NCBI GenBank assembly: GCA_030158115.1
Contig: JAOATK010000005.1
Location: 31,523 to 95,522 of the forward strand
DNA length: 64,000 nt
Direction: 5' to 3'
Origin: Legionella sp.
GTDB taxonomy: Bacteria; Pseudomonadota; Gammaproteobacteria; Legionellales; Legionellaceae
How positions within the stretch are numbered: position 1 is the stretch's first letter; every line of letters begins with the position of its first letter. This document shows, piece by piece, positions 1 through 9,780 of this stretch. A program made the position numbers and the translations under genes. The notes beneath the pieces are model-generated. The model did not search any database. It saw only the letters and a list, made by a program, of their open reading frames with translations, and was not told where the DNA came from.

Positions 1-843
1 ACCTTCTTGTGTAGCTGTTAATAAGGGGTGTAAGACTTTAATAGGCGCCTTAAACATTTCAACAAATTCTAAAAGACCACGGTTCGCACGGCACAACCCC
101 CCAGAGAAGCTGTATGCATCAGGATCATCTTGAGAAAACTCTTCTAATTTGCGAATGTCTACTTTTCCTACCAAAGAAGAAATATCCTGGTTATTTTCAT
201 CACCAGGCTCAGTTTTTGCGATAGCAATTTGCTTTAAACGAGAAGGTTTGACTTTAATTACTCTAAATTGACTAATATCACCATTGTATTCTTGTAATCT
301 TTTGACGGCCCAAGGAGACATTAAATAGCGCAAATAACGAGGGGGGATACCATATCGCTCTTGCAGGAGTGCCGCATCTTCAGTTGGGTTAAATAAGGAG
401 AGGGGTGAGTCGAATACGGGCGAACCTTTGATTGCATAAAAAGGAACCGCTTCCATTAAGTCTTTTAATTTTTCAGCAACAGATGATTTACCGCCACCTA
501 CAGGGCCTAAGAGATAAAGTACTTGCTTAGTTTCTTCCAAGCCTTGAGCAGCATGTTTTAAAAAGCCCACAATTTGTTCAATAGGCTCTTCCATCCCATA
601 AAAATCTTTAAAGACAGCATAGCGTTGAATAATTTTATTAGAAAAAATACGTGATAAAACAGGATCATGCCGTGTATCTACCATTTCCGGCTCACCAATA
701 GCCATTAACAGGCGCTCAGCGGGATTGGCATAAGCAGATGGATCATTTTTACATAACTCTAGATATTCCTCCAAGCTCATCTCTTCTGCTTTATTGTCTT
801 CAAAGCGCTTGGTGTAACCTGCCAAAAAATCTTGAGTATCCAT
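1..843 (-). CDS. prkA: PrkA-family serine protein kinase, N-terminal part (cut by window edge)
   Basis: Reads on the minus strand from ATG at 843 and stays open to base 1, giving the first 281 residues. The AAA-like domain of PrkA/YeaG is recognisable. A Walker A motif GPVGGGKS lies at residues 113-120, after the stretch KQVLYLLG. The text around MVDTRHDPVLSRIF and FYGMEEPIEQIV is typical of the family. The start has a good ribosome site (AGGGG about 8 bases upstream). PrkA proteins are AAA-fold serine kinases involved in stress and stationary-phase responses, usually encoded with a YeaH-like and a SpoVR-like gene. Those partners would lie beyond the left edge, so the operon cannot be judged. 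Identity is confident; the C-terminal kinase-like part is not visible. Confidence 0.93.
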   Translation of the reverse strand, partial: MDTQDFLAGYTKRFEDNKAEEMSLEEYLELCKNDPSAYANPAERLLMAIGEPEMVDTRHDPVLSRIFSNKIIQRYAVFKDFYGMEEPIEQIVGFLKHAAQGLEETKQVLYLLGPVGGGKSSVAEKLKDLMEAVPFYAIKGSPVFDSPLSLFNPTEDAALLQERYGIPPRYLRYLMSPWAVKRLQEYNGDISQFRVIKVKPSRLKQIAIAKTEPGDENNQDISSLVGKVDIRKLEEFSQDDPDAYSFSGGLCRANRGLLEFVEMFKAPIKVLHPLLTATQEG

Positions 844-891
844 GTTCCATCCCCTTTAAACGTATCCCTCAGAAGTTTTGTAATTGTTACC

Positions 892-926
892 GTAGCCTGG
901 ATTACGCTTCGCTGCATCCAGGCTGT
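892..926. repeat. GTAG-headed palindrome (GTAGCCTGG subtype)
   Basis: GTAGCCTGGAT at the left is answered by ATCCAGGCTGT at the right, with a short loop. It is one of twelve related palindromes in the window and lies between the divergent prkA and pepN genes. Confidence 0.8.
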
Positions 927-1088
927 TTTTATTGATATTTTATTCTCAAGTATAGTCGCTAAATTAATTTATTTTCAGGATAACCCAATAAATTTAATGT
1001 TTTTTTCTCATGATATTGCACAATCATTGATTTATTATTCAATAAAAATGAGAATAGCAATTAAATGCGCTTTTACAAAGAGAACCTA

Positions 1089-3674
1089 ATGACCACAAAC
1101 GAGACGACGATTTATTTAAAAAATTACCAACCTCCCATATTTTCAATCGATACCGTCTATTTAAATTTTGATTTGTATGACGACCATGTTTTAGTCAACA
1201 GTGAATTGAAATTAACTCGTCAGCAGCCTGGTAAGCTGCACTTGAATGGTGATGAACTGGAGCTAGTGAGCTTATATCTGAATGGTCAAACACTACCCCC
1301 CGAGGCTTATCAACTCTTACCCGATGCCTTAATTATTGAAAACTGCCCAGATGCATTTACTCTAACCATCGTGACTCGAATCTACCCCCAAAATAACACT
1401 AAATTATCCGGCCTATATCGTTCTAACGATTTATTTTGTACACAATGTGAAGCAGAAGGTTTTAGACGAATTACGTATTTTCTTGATAGGCCCGATGTTT
1501 TAGCAACCTATACAACACGAATCACAGCGGATAAAAAACACTACCCCATTTTATTATCCAATGGCAATTTAATAGACTCGGGTGATACTGATGATGGAAG
1601 GCATTGGGTTGTTTGGCAGGATCCATTTAAAAAACCAGCTTATTTATTTGCTTTAGTTGCCGGTCAATTGGCGTGTTTGAGTGATCGATTTGTAACATGT
1701 ACAAACAGAACCATTGATTTACACATTTATGTAGAACCAGGAAATGAAGACAAATGTGCTCATGCCATGAAATCATTAAAAAAATCAATGCGTTGGGATG
1801 AAGAGGTTTATGGTCGCGAATATGATTTAGATATTTTCATGATTGTTGCTGTGAGCAATTTCAATATGGGTGCCATGGAAAATAAAGGGTTAAATATTTT
1901 TAATTCAAAATACATTTTAGCCCGTCCTGATACAGCTACTGACCAAGATTTCGCAGACGTAGAGGGCGTTGTAGCTCATGAATATTTTCATAATTGGACA
2001 GGAAACCGAGTTACCTGCCGTGATTGGTTCCAGCTCAGCTTAAAAGAAGGTTTGACCGTATTTCGTGACCAAGAATTTTCCCGCGATATGAATTCACGCG
2101 ATGTAAACCGCATTATGGATGTAAAACTTTTGCGTGCCGCACAATTTCCCGAAGATGCCGGCTCCATGGCGCATCCTGTAAGGCCTGCCTCCTACCAAGA
2201 AATTAACAATTTTTACACGGCAACAATCTATAACAAAGGTGCTGAAGTCATTCGCATGCAGCACACTTTATTAGGAAAAGAACGTTATCGACAAGGGATG
2301 GATTTATATTTTAAACGTCATGATGGCCAAGCCGTAACCATTGATGATTTTGTTGCGGCTATGGAAGATGCCAATGGCATTGATCTGACTCAATTTAAGC
2401 TATGGTATAGCCAAGCCGGCACACCAGAGGTGACAGTTACCAGTGAATATCAGAATGGCCAGCTGACCTTAAATCTCAAGCAAAGCTGCCCTTCGACGCC
2501 AGAATGTCAGGATAAAAAACCATTCCATATTCCTATCCGCATCGCTTTGTTTGATTCTAAAGGCCAGTTAATGCCAATAGACAAGGATCTTTTGGAATTA
2601 ACTGAAGTAACACAAAGCGTTACTTTTAAAGGCTTAACAGAGAAACCTGTTATTTCATTACTCAGAGAATTTTCAGCGCCAATAAAATTAAACCATACAC
2701 AGAGCCAAAATGAATTACTCTTTTTATTACGTCACGAAATGGACGGATATGCCAAATGGGATGCTGCTCAATCTTTAGTCCTCAATTGCATGAAAGAGTG
2801 TTTAAGTTTGCCAGCAAATGAATGGCATATCCCCCCGGCACTAATTTCTGCTTTTGAACACGTGTTGTTAGATGACTCGTTAGATGCGAATTTACGGGCC
2901 GAGTTGCTAACTCCCCCTTGTTTTGAAGAAGTGGCTGCCATGTTGGATGTGGTTGACGTTAACGCGGTGGAAGCCGTGCGTGATTATTTCCGCGTGCAAT
3001 TAGGTACCCAACTGTATGACCAAGCCGCGTTTTTATATCAACAATTATGGGATGCGGAAGATCACCGCATGAATGGGGTAGCCTATGGTCGCCGAAAACT
3101 TCGAAACGTGTGCTTATGGTTAATGATGAAAGCCTGCGAAATAGAAACGTTAGATACTTGCTGGAAGCAGTTTACTAGTGCAAAAACCATGACTGATCAA
3201 GTCGCAGGCTTTAGCCTTTTGGTTAACAGTGCTAATCAAAACATGCGTGAACAAGCAATAAATGACTTTTACCATCAATGGTCTAAAGACGAGTTGGTGT
3301 TAGATAAATGGTTTGCGATACAAGCAACATGTGAATTACCTGATACCTTAATTCATGTGAAAAAACTATTAAATCATCCAGATTTCAGTATTAAAAATCC
3401 TAATAAAGTACGCTCGTTAATCGGTGCATTTTGCATGACAAATCCACGCAATTTCCATGTGCTCGATGGCAGTGGGTATGCCTTTTTAACTGACATGCTA
3501 ATTACTGTAGATAAAATCAACCCACAAATTGCCGCACGCTTAGCCACACCTTTTACCCGTTGGCAACGATACGATGAGCCCAGACAAATTTTGATGCGCC
3601 AACAGCTCGAACAATTAGCCACCTTGGAGTTATCACGTGATTTAGCCGAAGTCGTATCAAAAAGTTTAACTTAA
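1089..3674 (+). CDS. pepN: Aminopeptidase N (M1 zinc metallopeptidase)
   Basis: Cytosolic broad-specificity aminopeptidase that removes N-terminal residues from peptides. With the ATG at 1089 the protein has 861 residues. The exopeptidase motif GAMEN falls at 261-265 and the zinc site HEYFH at 297-301, the same numbering as E. coli PepN, which strongly favours this start over the upstream in-frame ATG at 1065. Further family landmarks are FCTQCEAEGFRRIT near the N terminus, NRVTCRDWFQLSLKEGLTVF after the zinc site, and RSLIGAF near the C terminus. It is transcribed away from prkA and followed by a palindromic repeat pair 8 bases after the stop. It appears monocistronic and intact. Confidence 0.97.
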   Translation: MTTNETTIYLKNYQPPIFSIDTVYLNFDLYDDHVLVNSELKLTRQQPGKLHLNGDELELVSLYLNGQTLPPEAYQLLPDALIIENCPDAFTLTIVTRIYPQNNTKLSGLYRSNDLFCTQCEAEGFRRITYFLDRPDVLATYTTRITADKKHYPILLSNGNLIDSGDTDDGRHWVVWQDPFKKPAYLFALVAGQLACLSDRFVTCTNRTIDLHIYVEPGNEDKCAHAMKSLKKSMRWDEEVYGREYDLDIFMIVAVSNFNMGAMENKGLNIFNSKYILARPDTATDQDFADVEGVVAHEYFHNWTGNRVTCRDWFQLSLKEGLTVFRDQEFSRDMNSRDVNRIMDVKLLRAAQFPEDAGSMAHPVRPASYQEINNFYTATIYNKGAEVIRMQHTLLGKERYRQGMDLYFKRHDGQAVTIDDFVAAMEDANGIDLTQFKLWYSQAGTPEVTVTSEYQNGQLTLNLKQSCPSTPECQDKKPFHIPIRIALFDSKGQLMPIDKDLLELTEVTQSVTFKGLTEKPVISLLREFSAPIKLNHTQSQNELLFLLRHEMDGYAKWDAAQSLVLNCMKECLSLPANEWHIPPALISAFEHVLLDDSLDANLRAELLTPPCFEEVAAMLDVVDVNAVEAVRDYFRVQLGTQLYDQAAFLYQQLWDAEDHRMNGVAYGRRKLRNVCLWLMMKACEIETLDTCWKQFTSAKTMTDQVAGFSLLVNSANQNMREQAINDFYHQWSKDELVLDKWFAIQATCELPDTLIHVKKLLNHPDFSIKNPNKVRSLIGAFCMTNPRNFHVLDGSGYAFLTDMLITVDKINPQIAARLATPFTRWQRYDEPRQILMRQQLEQLATLELSRDLAEVVSKSLT

Positions 3675-3681
3675 AAAAACC

Positions 3682-3747
3682 GTAGCCTGGTTGCGTGCAA
3701 CCAGGTTTACTTTCTACAACCATCCCGGTTGCACGCAACCAGGCTAC
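3682..3747. repeat. Inverted pair of GTAG-headed palindromes
   Basis: GTAGCCTGGTTGCGTGCAACC at the left faces the inverted arm GGTTGCACGCAACCAGGCTAC at the right. It lies between the convergent ends of pepN and the minus-strand gene at 3744-4463. The right-hand GTAG, read on the minus strand, provides that gene's TAG stop. It could also act as a bidirectional hairpin terminator, though no long T-tract is present. Confidence 0.85.
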
Positions 3748-4463
3748 GTAAGAGAAATAGTCCCTAATTCCCGCACAATCTGCCCCTGTTCGTTCGCAAC
3801 ACCAATCCCAATGGCATACGCTGAGGCTTGAACAGGTTTTTCATGTTGTTTAATAAACTGCGCAATTAGCAGTTGCAGCTTTACGCTAAGACCCTCCGCT
3901 GTAAAAATAGAAAAATGAGGCTTAAAATAATTCAGAACATTCGGACTTCCATAACGTTTAAATAAGGTTTGACGCGCTTTGTTTTGAGCGGCCCATGCCG
4001 GTATGACGGCATTTTTGTCCCGCAACTCAGCCAAAGAAAATAATACCATGTTACTAAGCTGTTGCAGTCGCCTCTCATTTTTTACAGAAAGCATGACATA
4101 ACCACTTTCATTAGCAATAAATTCGTCAGTGGTAAGCAACAAGGGTTGGTTTTTTTTTGCTATCTCGGCCATTTTTTTTATAATTCTAGGAATTTGCTTT
4201 TGCTGATAATCGGCTAAATACAAGGTAAGATGCAAAGGATGACTTTGCAGGTAAGGTGTAATAATTACCTGATTTGTTTCTAAAAACTGATTAAAATCTT
4301 GAATAAGTGTTTCGATGGGATTTTTAGGTTTTAATTTAAGATAAACGTTAATTGACAAGCGGCCTGCTGTAGAGGTATTAATCCACAAAAGACAGCTAAA
4401 AATAATCAGCCATAAAAGGAGAGAACCATGCGTTTTGCAGTTGTTGGTAATCCTATTGACCAT
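3744..4463 (-). CDS. 2H phosphoesterase-like (2'-5' RNA ligase fold) exported protein
   Basis: 239 residues. Two HxS/TxΦ-type motifs spaced as in the 2H phosphoesterase (LigT/2'-5' RNA ligase-like) superfamily are visible: HLTL near residue 78 (in HPLHLTLYL) and HFSI near 189 (in KPHFSIF). The N terminus carries a hydrophobic stretch ([13 protein letters not shown], about 15-27) that looks like a signal peptide or anchor, which would place it in the envelope; this is unusual for RNA-processing members. The ATG at 4463 has a good ribosome site (AGGAG, 8 bases away), so the 36-base overlap with the divergent aroE is probably real. The stop codon is within a GTAG repeat. Superfamily assignment is moderately sure; the substrate is unknown. 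Confidence 0.7.
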   Translation of the reverse strand: MVNRITNNCKTHGSLLLWLIIFSCLLWINTSTAGRLSINVYLKLKPKNPIETLIQDFNQFLETNQVIITPYLQSHPLHLTLYLADYQQKQIPRIIKKMAEIAKKNQPLLLTTDEFIANESGYVMLSVKNERRLQQLSNMVLFSLAELRDKNAVIPAWAAQNKARQTLFKRYGSPNVLNYFKPHFSIFTAEGLSVKLQLLIAQFIKQHEKPVQASAYAIGIGVANEQGQIVRELGTISLT

Positions 4464-5210
4464 AGCTTATCTCCTGTTATTCACCATCATTTTGCCACAC
4501 AAACACAAATCAACCTGACCTATGAAAAAATTAAAGCCGAAGCCTCTTCTTTTGTAGAACAAGTATCTAATTTTTTTGAACAAAATGGCAAGGGGCTCAA
4601 TATTACACTCCCCTTTAAACAAAGAGCTTATAGCTTGGCCCAAGAACATTCCGAGCGTTGTAAGCGCGCGGGTGCTGCGAATACCTTATGGATGAAAGAT
4701 AACTTATTACACGCAGATAACACAGATGGCATTGGTTTAATTCGTGATTTAAGTCGTCATGTCTCTTTAGCGGGGAAGCGAGTATTGATTTTGGGAGCCG
4801 GGGGCGCTGCTCGTGGAATTATTCATCCGTTATTAGAAAAAAATTTAGCGGAGTTAGTGGTTGCCAATCGGACATTAGTGAATACCCTGGGAACACCCTG
4901 TGTTAGGCCGCAAGAGATAACCGGCGTGTTCGATTTGATAATTAACGCAACGTCTATCAGTACAATAGAAGACTTCAACCTATTTCCTACAAGCTGTTTT
5001 TCACAACAGCCTTTTTGTTATGATCTCTCTTACAAACATCAAAAAACCACACCGTTTGTGCAATATGTGAAGGGATTAGATTGCCCAGCAATTGACGGTC
5101 TAGGGATGCTTGTTAAACAAGCAGCAGAGTCTTTTTTTATTTGGCATGGGATTATGCCCAAAACTCAAGAAATTTTGGATACCCTAAGAAACACCAAACA
5201 AAACAAGTAG
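4428..5210 (+). CDS. aroE: Shikimate dehydrogenase
   Basis: NADP-dependent reduction of 3-dehydroshikimate to shikimate in aromatic amino-acid synthesis; cytosolic. 260 residues, close to E. coli AroE (272). Visible are the shikimate-binding HSLSP at 12-16, the catalytic lysine in NITLPFK (K64), the NTDG aspartate at 100, the nucleotide-binding loop GAGGAARG at 123-130 and the NADP-selecting NRT at 147-149. AGGAG stands 6 bases before the ATG. The 5' end overlaps the divergent gene by 36 bases. The final TAG stop is part of the GTAG head of a repeat, so the native C terminus may have been altered slightly. Confidence 0.96.
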   Translation: MRFAVVGNPIDHSLSPVIHHHFATQTQINLTYEKIKAEASSFVEQVSNFFEQNGKGLNITLPFKQRAYSLAQEHSERCKRAGAANTLWMKDNLLHADNTDGIGLIRDLSRHVSLAGKRVLILGAGGAARGIIHPLLEKNLAELVVANRTLVNTLGTPCVRPQEITGVFDLIINATSISTIEDFNLFPTSCFSQQPFCYDLSYKHQKTTPFVQYVKGLDCPAIDGLGMLVKQAAESFFIWHGIMPKTQEILDTLRNTKQNK

Positions 5211-5230
5211 CCTGGTTGAGTGCAACTGGG
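5207..5230. repeat. GTAG-headed palindrome overlapping aroE stop codon
   Basis: GTAGCCTGGTTGAGTGCAACTGGG, a short imperfect palindrome of the same family as 3682-3747. Its bases 2-4 are the aroE TAG stop. Confidence 0.75.
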
Positions 5231-5239
5231 GAAGTTATA

Positions 5240-6355
5240 TCACGCAAAAAAATCAGTCACCGCTTTGGCATTAGCAATAGTATCCTGAAACCCTAACTCC
5301 ACTAATTCTCGAGTAAATTCACGTTCAAAAAGTAAAAAACTCAACACTTCACCCGATTGATTTTTTGCTCCCAAGAGATTAAGTAAATATCGCAGGATCA
5401 GTGGCAGCGTTTTAAAATGCTCTTGAGCTAAGGAAGAAACATCCTGGCTCGGACGTAAATGCAAGGTTTGAATAGGTCGCCAAGGCGAGCGTCTTTTTTT
5501 CCACATCGATAAGAGCATGGCCACTTCATTCATGCGATTAACCATCTCAATATCACTTTCCAAATTATCTAAAAATAGCCCGTTTAACATACTTCCTAAA
5601 ATATGGGCAAAAGGAATTTCCCCATGATTTTTTACGACCTCTCCATGAGCAAATGTGGGCACTGCTCGAGTACCTAAAATCATAATTTTATCTACTTTAC
5701 AGCGAATAGCGCCGCGTAATGGAGCAACCAAGCCTACGCTGCCATCACCATAATGAAAACCATCTATCGGTATCGTGGGGAAAAATAAAGGCAGTGCGCT
5801 TGACGATAAAATGTGCTCGGCTTTGATAGCTACACGTTTACTACCGTGTCGAGGATAATTCCAATCGTCAAAATCGGGCGTGTGATGATCATAAAAAGAA
5901 ATAGTTTGGTTGGTCTGATAACAGCTACTAATTATTTCCAGCGTATCAAGATAGCCTTCTTTAATATTTTTAGCCACCTTATTAAAATCAAGGATATCCT
6001 CAATTAATTCCGTGAGTGGGGTGGTATCCAGCAAGTGCCCAGCCTGCCGTTGCTTCATGATAATGGTACTCATATTTCGCATCACGGATTTGCTTAATTC
6101 ATAATTACTGGCTTTATAAATTTGTTGGCAATGAATTTCGCTCCAAATCATTTCTAGTTTTTCAAGACCTTTGGGAAAATCATCGGCATTTTCTGCAAGG
6201 ATTACCGCATTAATGCTACCAACACTCACCCCGCTAACCATGTCGAATGGAAGCGTTTTGACTTGTAAAATATGGCCAATAGCTTTTAACACACCTGCCT
6301 GATATGCGCCTCGAGCACCGCCGCCTGCTAAGTAAAGGGCTTTTCTAGCCGTCAT
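5240..6355 (-). CDS. Patatin-like phospholipase family protein
   Basis: 371 residues with a serine-aspartate dyad lipase architecture. The oxyanion loop GGGARG is at 11-16, the nucleophile elbow GVSVG at 42-46 (Ser44) and the DGS motif at 204-206 (Asp204). The family hydrolyses acyl esters of phospholipids. There is no obvious signal peptide, and the middle region has LSSSALPLFFP just before the catalytic aspartate, as in other bacterial patatins. Legionella genomes encode several patatins, some of them secreted effectors; nothing here shows whether this one is secreted. It stands alone between aroE (convergent) and a divergent unknown gene. Fold and catalytic residues are confident; substrate is not known. 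Confidence 0.88.
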   Translation of the reverse strand: MTARKALYLAGGGARGAYQAGVLKAIGHILQVKTLPFDMVSGVSVGSINAVILAENADDFPKGLEKLEMIWSEIHCQQIYKASNYELSKSVMRNMSTIIMKQRQAGHLLDTTPLTELIEDILDFNKVAKNIKEGYLDTLEIISSCYQTNQTISFYDHHTPDFDDWNYPRHGSKRVAIKAEHILSSSALPLFFPTIPIDGFHYGDGSVGLVAPLRGAIRCKVDKIMILGTRAVPTFAHGEVVKNHGEIPFAHILGSMLNGLFLDNLESDIEMVNRMNEVAMLLSMWKKRRSPWRPIQTLHLRPSQDVSSLAQEHFKTLPLILRYLLNLLGAKNQSGEVLSFLLFEREFTRELVELGFQDTIANAKAVTDFFA

Positions 6356-6489
6356 AGTTGTTTTTATTCGAGTTATTTAGAGTCTGTATAGAAATATAGT
6401 TGAATTTTGGCCCCTTTAGCAAGCAACATCAGACTTTCTTAAGATTTTATTGCTATATTCATAGTAACTCATATGAATTATTGGGGTGA

Positions 6490-7725
6490 ATGATGGGAGT
6501 AGATAAAAAGGAGCTTGAAGTGCCTAAAAAGCAAGCTCGTGAGCGATTAGAACAAATGTTGCTTCCTATAGAATATACTAGGCCAGAACTTGTTAAGCCC
6601 GCGTTTAAAAAAATTCCATTTTTATCACGCCTCATTAAAAGCGCAGCCGCAACAAATAATGCGGCAAAGCAATTAAGTGCCTTGAATAATTCGACCCCAT
6701 CCGCTTTGGCTAGTAGTATGCAGTTTGGCGGTCTTTCCTTAGCTATTTTAGATTTTTTTCTCGTGCCTATTGATTATCTTTCCGCTTATATTTCAGGCCA
6801 AAAGATACCCATTAATTTAAATAATAATGCTAGATGGGCATATGCTGGTGTGGGTTTTGGTCTTGGTTTAAGCGCCTTGCTTGTTCCGGGTGCGGCACCA
6901 ATTATTGGTTTAGTAGGCGCAGGTCTTTCTTTAGGGGTTGGCTCCTTTTTATTAGGTAAGACACTTTACGAGCGTTATCAGTTAAGTAGACAAATAAAAG
7001 CAATAAAGAGAGATATTATAGCTGCTGACAAGGAAATGGAAGAGATAAAGACACAAGCAGGGAACTTGTTGGCACAAACACCTGGCTTGTTAGAACAATC
7101 GTCTCAATCAATAGATTTATTAGAAAATGAGTATATTGAAAAAAAAACCAGCTTAATTTCCTTAAAAACAAAAGAATACGAATTAGAGCAAGCAATAAAA
7201 AGTTTAGGGACCATGCACGTTTTAGATAGGGGTTTAGGTGCTGTTTTTGCTGGACTTGCTGTCGTTGGCACCGTCGTAGCGATATTCTTTCCTCCTATAG
7301 GCTTGGGTATTTTAGCAGCTGTTTCTGCCGCAAGTATTACCTATTTAGCGGGTCGTTTGCTCACCCCGCTTATTGTTTCTGCGAAGAATTGGTTCTTAAA
7401 TAAATTGACACCAGCGGTGGTGACTAATAATACGCAAGAGAAGGTTTTGGCTTCTAAAACTGAGAATTCTGAAAGCATGACTACAGCTCCGACTCCGGTG
7501 CTGCAGGAGGAGAGAAATAGTAAACCTGCTTTTAGTACAACCCGTGCTCGCTCTAATTCAGCGCCACAAAAGCATGACAAGCCTCTTTTGACTCTAGATG
7601 AAGAAGTTCGCCCTAGATCTCATTCAACGCCTCTTAATAAAGAGGCGTTAAAAAAAATAGAGCAGGAGAAGCCTTCGTTCAATCGCTCTCCCGAGAGTGA
7701 TTCAAACAGAGCCCATCCGCAATAA
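6490..7725 (+). CDS. Unknown membrane/coiled-coil protein (Legionella-type)
   Basis: 411 residues, no family recognised. The layout is: basic amphipathic N terminus (1-50); hydrophobic segment about 76-100; long Gly/Ala-rich hydrophobic stretch about 115-156; predicted coiled coil about 160-240, rich in K, E and Q; second hydrophobic hairpin about 249-290; and a charged, low-complexity Ser/Thr/Pro tail from 310, with RARSNSAP and RPRSHSTP near-repeats. Such architectures are common among Legionella proteins that target host membranes, and the flexible polar C terminus would suit a Dot/Icm signal, but this is inference only. Start ATG at 6490 (a second ATG follows at 6493), with GGGGTG just upstream. 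The next gene begins 75 bases downstream. Confidence 0.75.
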   Translation: MMGVDKKELEVPKKQARERLEQMLLPIEYTRPELVKPAFKKIPFLSRLIKSAAATNNAAKQLSALNNSTPSALASSMQFGGLSLAILDFFLVPIDYLSAYISGQKIPINLNNNARWAYAGVGFGLGLSALLVPGAAPIIGLVGAGLSLGVGSFLLGKTLYERYQLSRQIKAIKRDIIAADKEMEEIKTQAGNLLAQTPGLLEQSSQSIDLLENEYIEKKTSLISLKTKEYELEQAIKSLGTMHVLDRGLGAVFAGLAVVGTVVAIFFPPIGLGILAAVSAASITYLAGRLLTPLIVSAKNWFLNKLTPAVVTNNTQEKVLASKTENSESMTTAPTPVLQEERNSKPAFSTTRARSNSAPQKHDKPLLTLDEEVRPRSHSTPLNKEALKKIEQEKPSFNRSPESDSNRAHPQ

Positions 7726-7800
7726 TTTAAAGTACGTCCATTGCAAAAAATAATAAATTCCTTTAACGTAAAAAAAAAGACCCTCTAAGAAGGAAAGCAC

Positions 7801-9237
7801 ATGTTGAACTTACTTCGTGAGCAACCTCGTGCATTTCACATGATTTTTTTATTAGAGTTATGGGAGCGGTTTGGTTTTTATACTGTTCAAGGGATTTTCG
7901 CCTTATTTTTCATCCGCTATTTAGGCTATAGCGAAATCGCCACTTACTACATCTTTGGCGCCTATTCTGCCTTGGTCTACGGCATGATCGTCATTGGCGG
8001 CTACCTAGGCGATAAAATTTTAGGTACAAAGCGAACTATCGTGCTGGGCTTAATCGTCTTAGCCGGCGGTTATTTTTCTTTAGCAATCACAGATAAAGAA
8101 CATGTATTTTTTGCATTAGGTTTGATTTGTGTAGGCAACGGCTTATTTAAAGCCAATCCCTCTAACTTACTAGCCAAATCGTATAAACCCAATGACCCTC
8201 GTTTACATAGTGGATTTACCCTTTATTACATGGCTATTAATTTAGGCAGCATGATTGCCTTATTTTTAGGCCCTTCAGTAGCCAGTCGTTATGGCTACTC
8301 CTATGCGTACATGATGAGTGGTATTGGAATATTAATAAGTTTAGCCAATTACTGGCTGCAAAGAAAATCCATTGCTAAAATTAATACAGCAGCTGATAAG
8401 TATCCTATTTCACTATTCCAATGGCTGCTCGTACTTCTTGGGATTATCTTATTAACCATTTGTTCCGCCTATTTGTTACAACACGTTTATTTTGCGAAAA
8501 ACTTACTATGGGTTATTACGATGATAGTCCTTCTTTATTATGCCCACATCGCAAAAAAAGAAAGCAAGGACCTGATGATTCGTATGATTGTGGCGATTGC
8601 ATTAATGTTTGAAGCGATAGTTTTTTTCACTTTATATCAGCAAATGCCAACGTCTTTGAATGTCTTCGCGGTTAATAATGTGATTCCAACTGTCTTAGGG
8701 GTCACTATTGATGCGCAAAGTTTTCAAGCACTCAATCCCATCTGGATTGTTTTGATGAGTCCGGTGTTAGCTTATTTTTATAATCAGCTAAATCACAAAG
8801 GAGTGTTATTCTCAATCCCCTATAAATTTGCCCTAGGCATGACCTTGTGTGGGTTTAGTTTTTTATTACTTTATTTTTCCCGTTATTTCTACACCGGCGA
8901 AGGCATGGTCTCTTCTGGGTGGTTAATTATTAGTTATTTATTTCAAAGCCTGGGTGAATTATTAGTCTCTGCTTTAGGTGTAGCCATGGTTGCTGAGCTC
9001 GTGCCCGCTCAAATCGCAGGCTTTGTCATGGGAATGTGGTTTTTAAGCTCAGCCCTAGCTGGATTTTCTGGAGCATGGGTTGCCTCCTATACCGCATTAC
9101 CTGAGCAAATTAAGCCAGGCATTGAGTCACTGATGGTTTATACAGGCGTATTTGGTTTCATAGGTGTAGTGACCTTGAGCATAGCAGGGCTCATGTGGCT
9201 GCTTTCCCCACGCCTAAGCCGTTATATAGCCCAATAA
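7801..9237 (+). CDS. POT/PTR-family proton-coupled peptide transporter
   Basis: 478 residues, mostly transmembrane, of the major facilitator superfamily. The POT signature ExxERF is at 19-24 (ELWERF). The second signature region, reading FKANPSNLLAKSY then FTLYYMAINLGSM, lies about 120-150. These proteins import di- and tripeptides with protons across the inner membrane, which fits a bacterium that lives on amino acids. A ribosome site AGAAGGA precedes the ATG. It is flanked by two unknown coiled-coil membrane proteins but with gaps that do not require one operon. Family is confident; substrate range cannot be told. Confidence 0.92.
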   Translation: MLNLLREQPRAFHMIFLLELWERFGFYTVQGIFALFFIRYLGYSEIATYYIFGAYSALVYGMIVIGGYLGDKILGTKRTIVLGLIVLAGGYFSLAITDKEHVFFALGLICVGNGLFKANPSNLLAKSYKPNDPRLHSGFTLYYMAINLGSMIALFLGPSVASRYGYSYAYMMSGIGILISLANYWLQRKSIAKINTAADKYPISLFQWLLVLLGIILLTICSAYLLQHVYFAKNLLWVITMIVLLYYAHIAKKESKDLMIRMIVAIALMFEAIVFFTLYQQMPTSLNVFAVNNVIPTVLGVTIDAQSFQALNPIWIVLMSPVLAYFYNQLNHKGVLFSIPYKFALGMTLCGFSFLLLYFSRYFYTGEGMVSSGWLIISYLFQSLGELLVSALGVAMVAELVPAQIAGFVMGMWFLSSALAGFSGAWVASYTALPEQIKPGIESLMVYTGVFGFIGVVTLSIAGLMWLLSPRLSRYIAQ

Positions 9238-9311
9238 TAAAAGCCTAGATGAAGCAAAGTGAAATCCGGGAAGCCCACCTTACAACAGCTATAAAGCCGC
9301 CTCACACGAGC

Positions 9312-9347
9312 TCCTGGATCAGGCACTTAACTTATGATCCAGGTTAC
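9312..9347. repeat. Degenerate GTAG-type palindrome
   Basis: TCCTGGATCA at the left pairs with TGATCCAGG at the right, followed by TTAC (a decayed CTAC end). It lies between the convergent ends of the transporter and the lipoprotein genes and may serve as a terminator. Confidence 0.55.
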
Positions 9348-9357
9348 GTTATAAAAA

Positions 9358-9615
9358 CTACCGGTGCCAACCACCATGACGACCAGCATAACCCCAGCCC
9401 CCATGATGCCCCCAGGCTCCTCTATTACCATACCAGCCTGCTCCGCGATAACCACCCCAACCTCTATTATAATAACCGCCACCGCCCCAGCCATAACTGG
9501 CATAAGTTGGAGTGTATCCGCCATAATAATAAGTACTAGGGGTTGAGGTAACATAGCAGCTACTTAAAAAAAGGGTAGGTGCAAGTACCGTCATTCCAAT
9601 GATTACATTTTTCAT
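9358..9615 (-). CDS. Small Gly/Tyr/His-rich lipoprotein
   Basis: 85 residues from ATG at 9615; a longer reading from 9675 lacks a reason to be preferred. The N terminus MKNVIIGMTVLAPTLFLSSC is a lipoprotein signal peptide with lipobox LSSC, so Cys20 would be lipidated. The mature part is low-complexity, made of YGG, GWGG, YGNRG and WGHHGG units rich in Gly, Tyr, Trp, His and Arg. No function is recognised; such glycine-rich surface peptides can be structural or bind metal through histidines, but this is speculation. GGAAG lies upstream of the start. The composition makes antisense frames open as well, so those are ignored. Confidence 0.75.
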   Translation of the reverse strand: MKNVIIGMTVLAPTLFLSSCYVTSTPSTYYYGGYTPTYASYGWGGGGYYNRGWGGYRGAGWYGNRGAWGHHGGWGYAGRHGGWHR

Positions 9616-9780
9616 ATCCACTTCCTTCTTCCATGATTGTATTTTAATTATACTATATGAATTGTTGTTTATCAAAAAATCAGATTAATTAATATGATTT
9701 TGCCTAAACCATGAGCATTTTGAAGGGTTTTATTGTATGATATCGAATTAAAAATAAATTAGAGAATAGGTAAAAGAGCG

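Noticed and set aside
738..1089. Two plus-strand frames over the 5' end of prkA and the intergenic region
   Set aside because: Antisense to prkA and crossing a repeat; no resemblance to known proteins.
6434..6460. PmrA-box-like CTTAAGATT sequence before the gene at 6490
   Set aside because: Only the first half resembles the TTAAT repeats; the second half does not match.
9249..9546. Open frames antisense to the Gly/Tyr-rich lipoprotein
   Set aside because: They arise from the low-complexity composition of the real gene, have no ribosome site and show repetitive His/Thr/Pro content.
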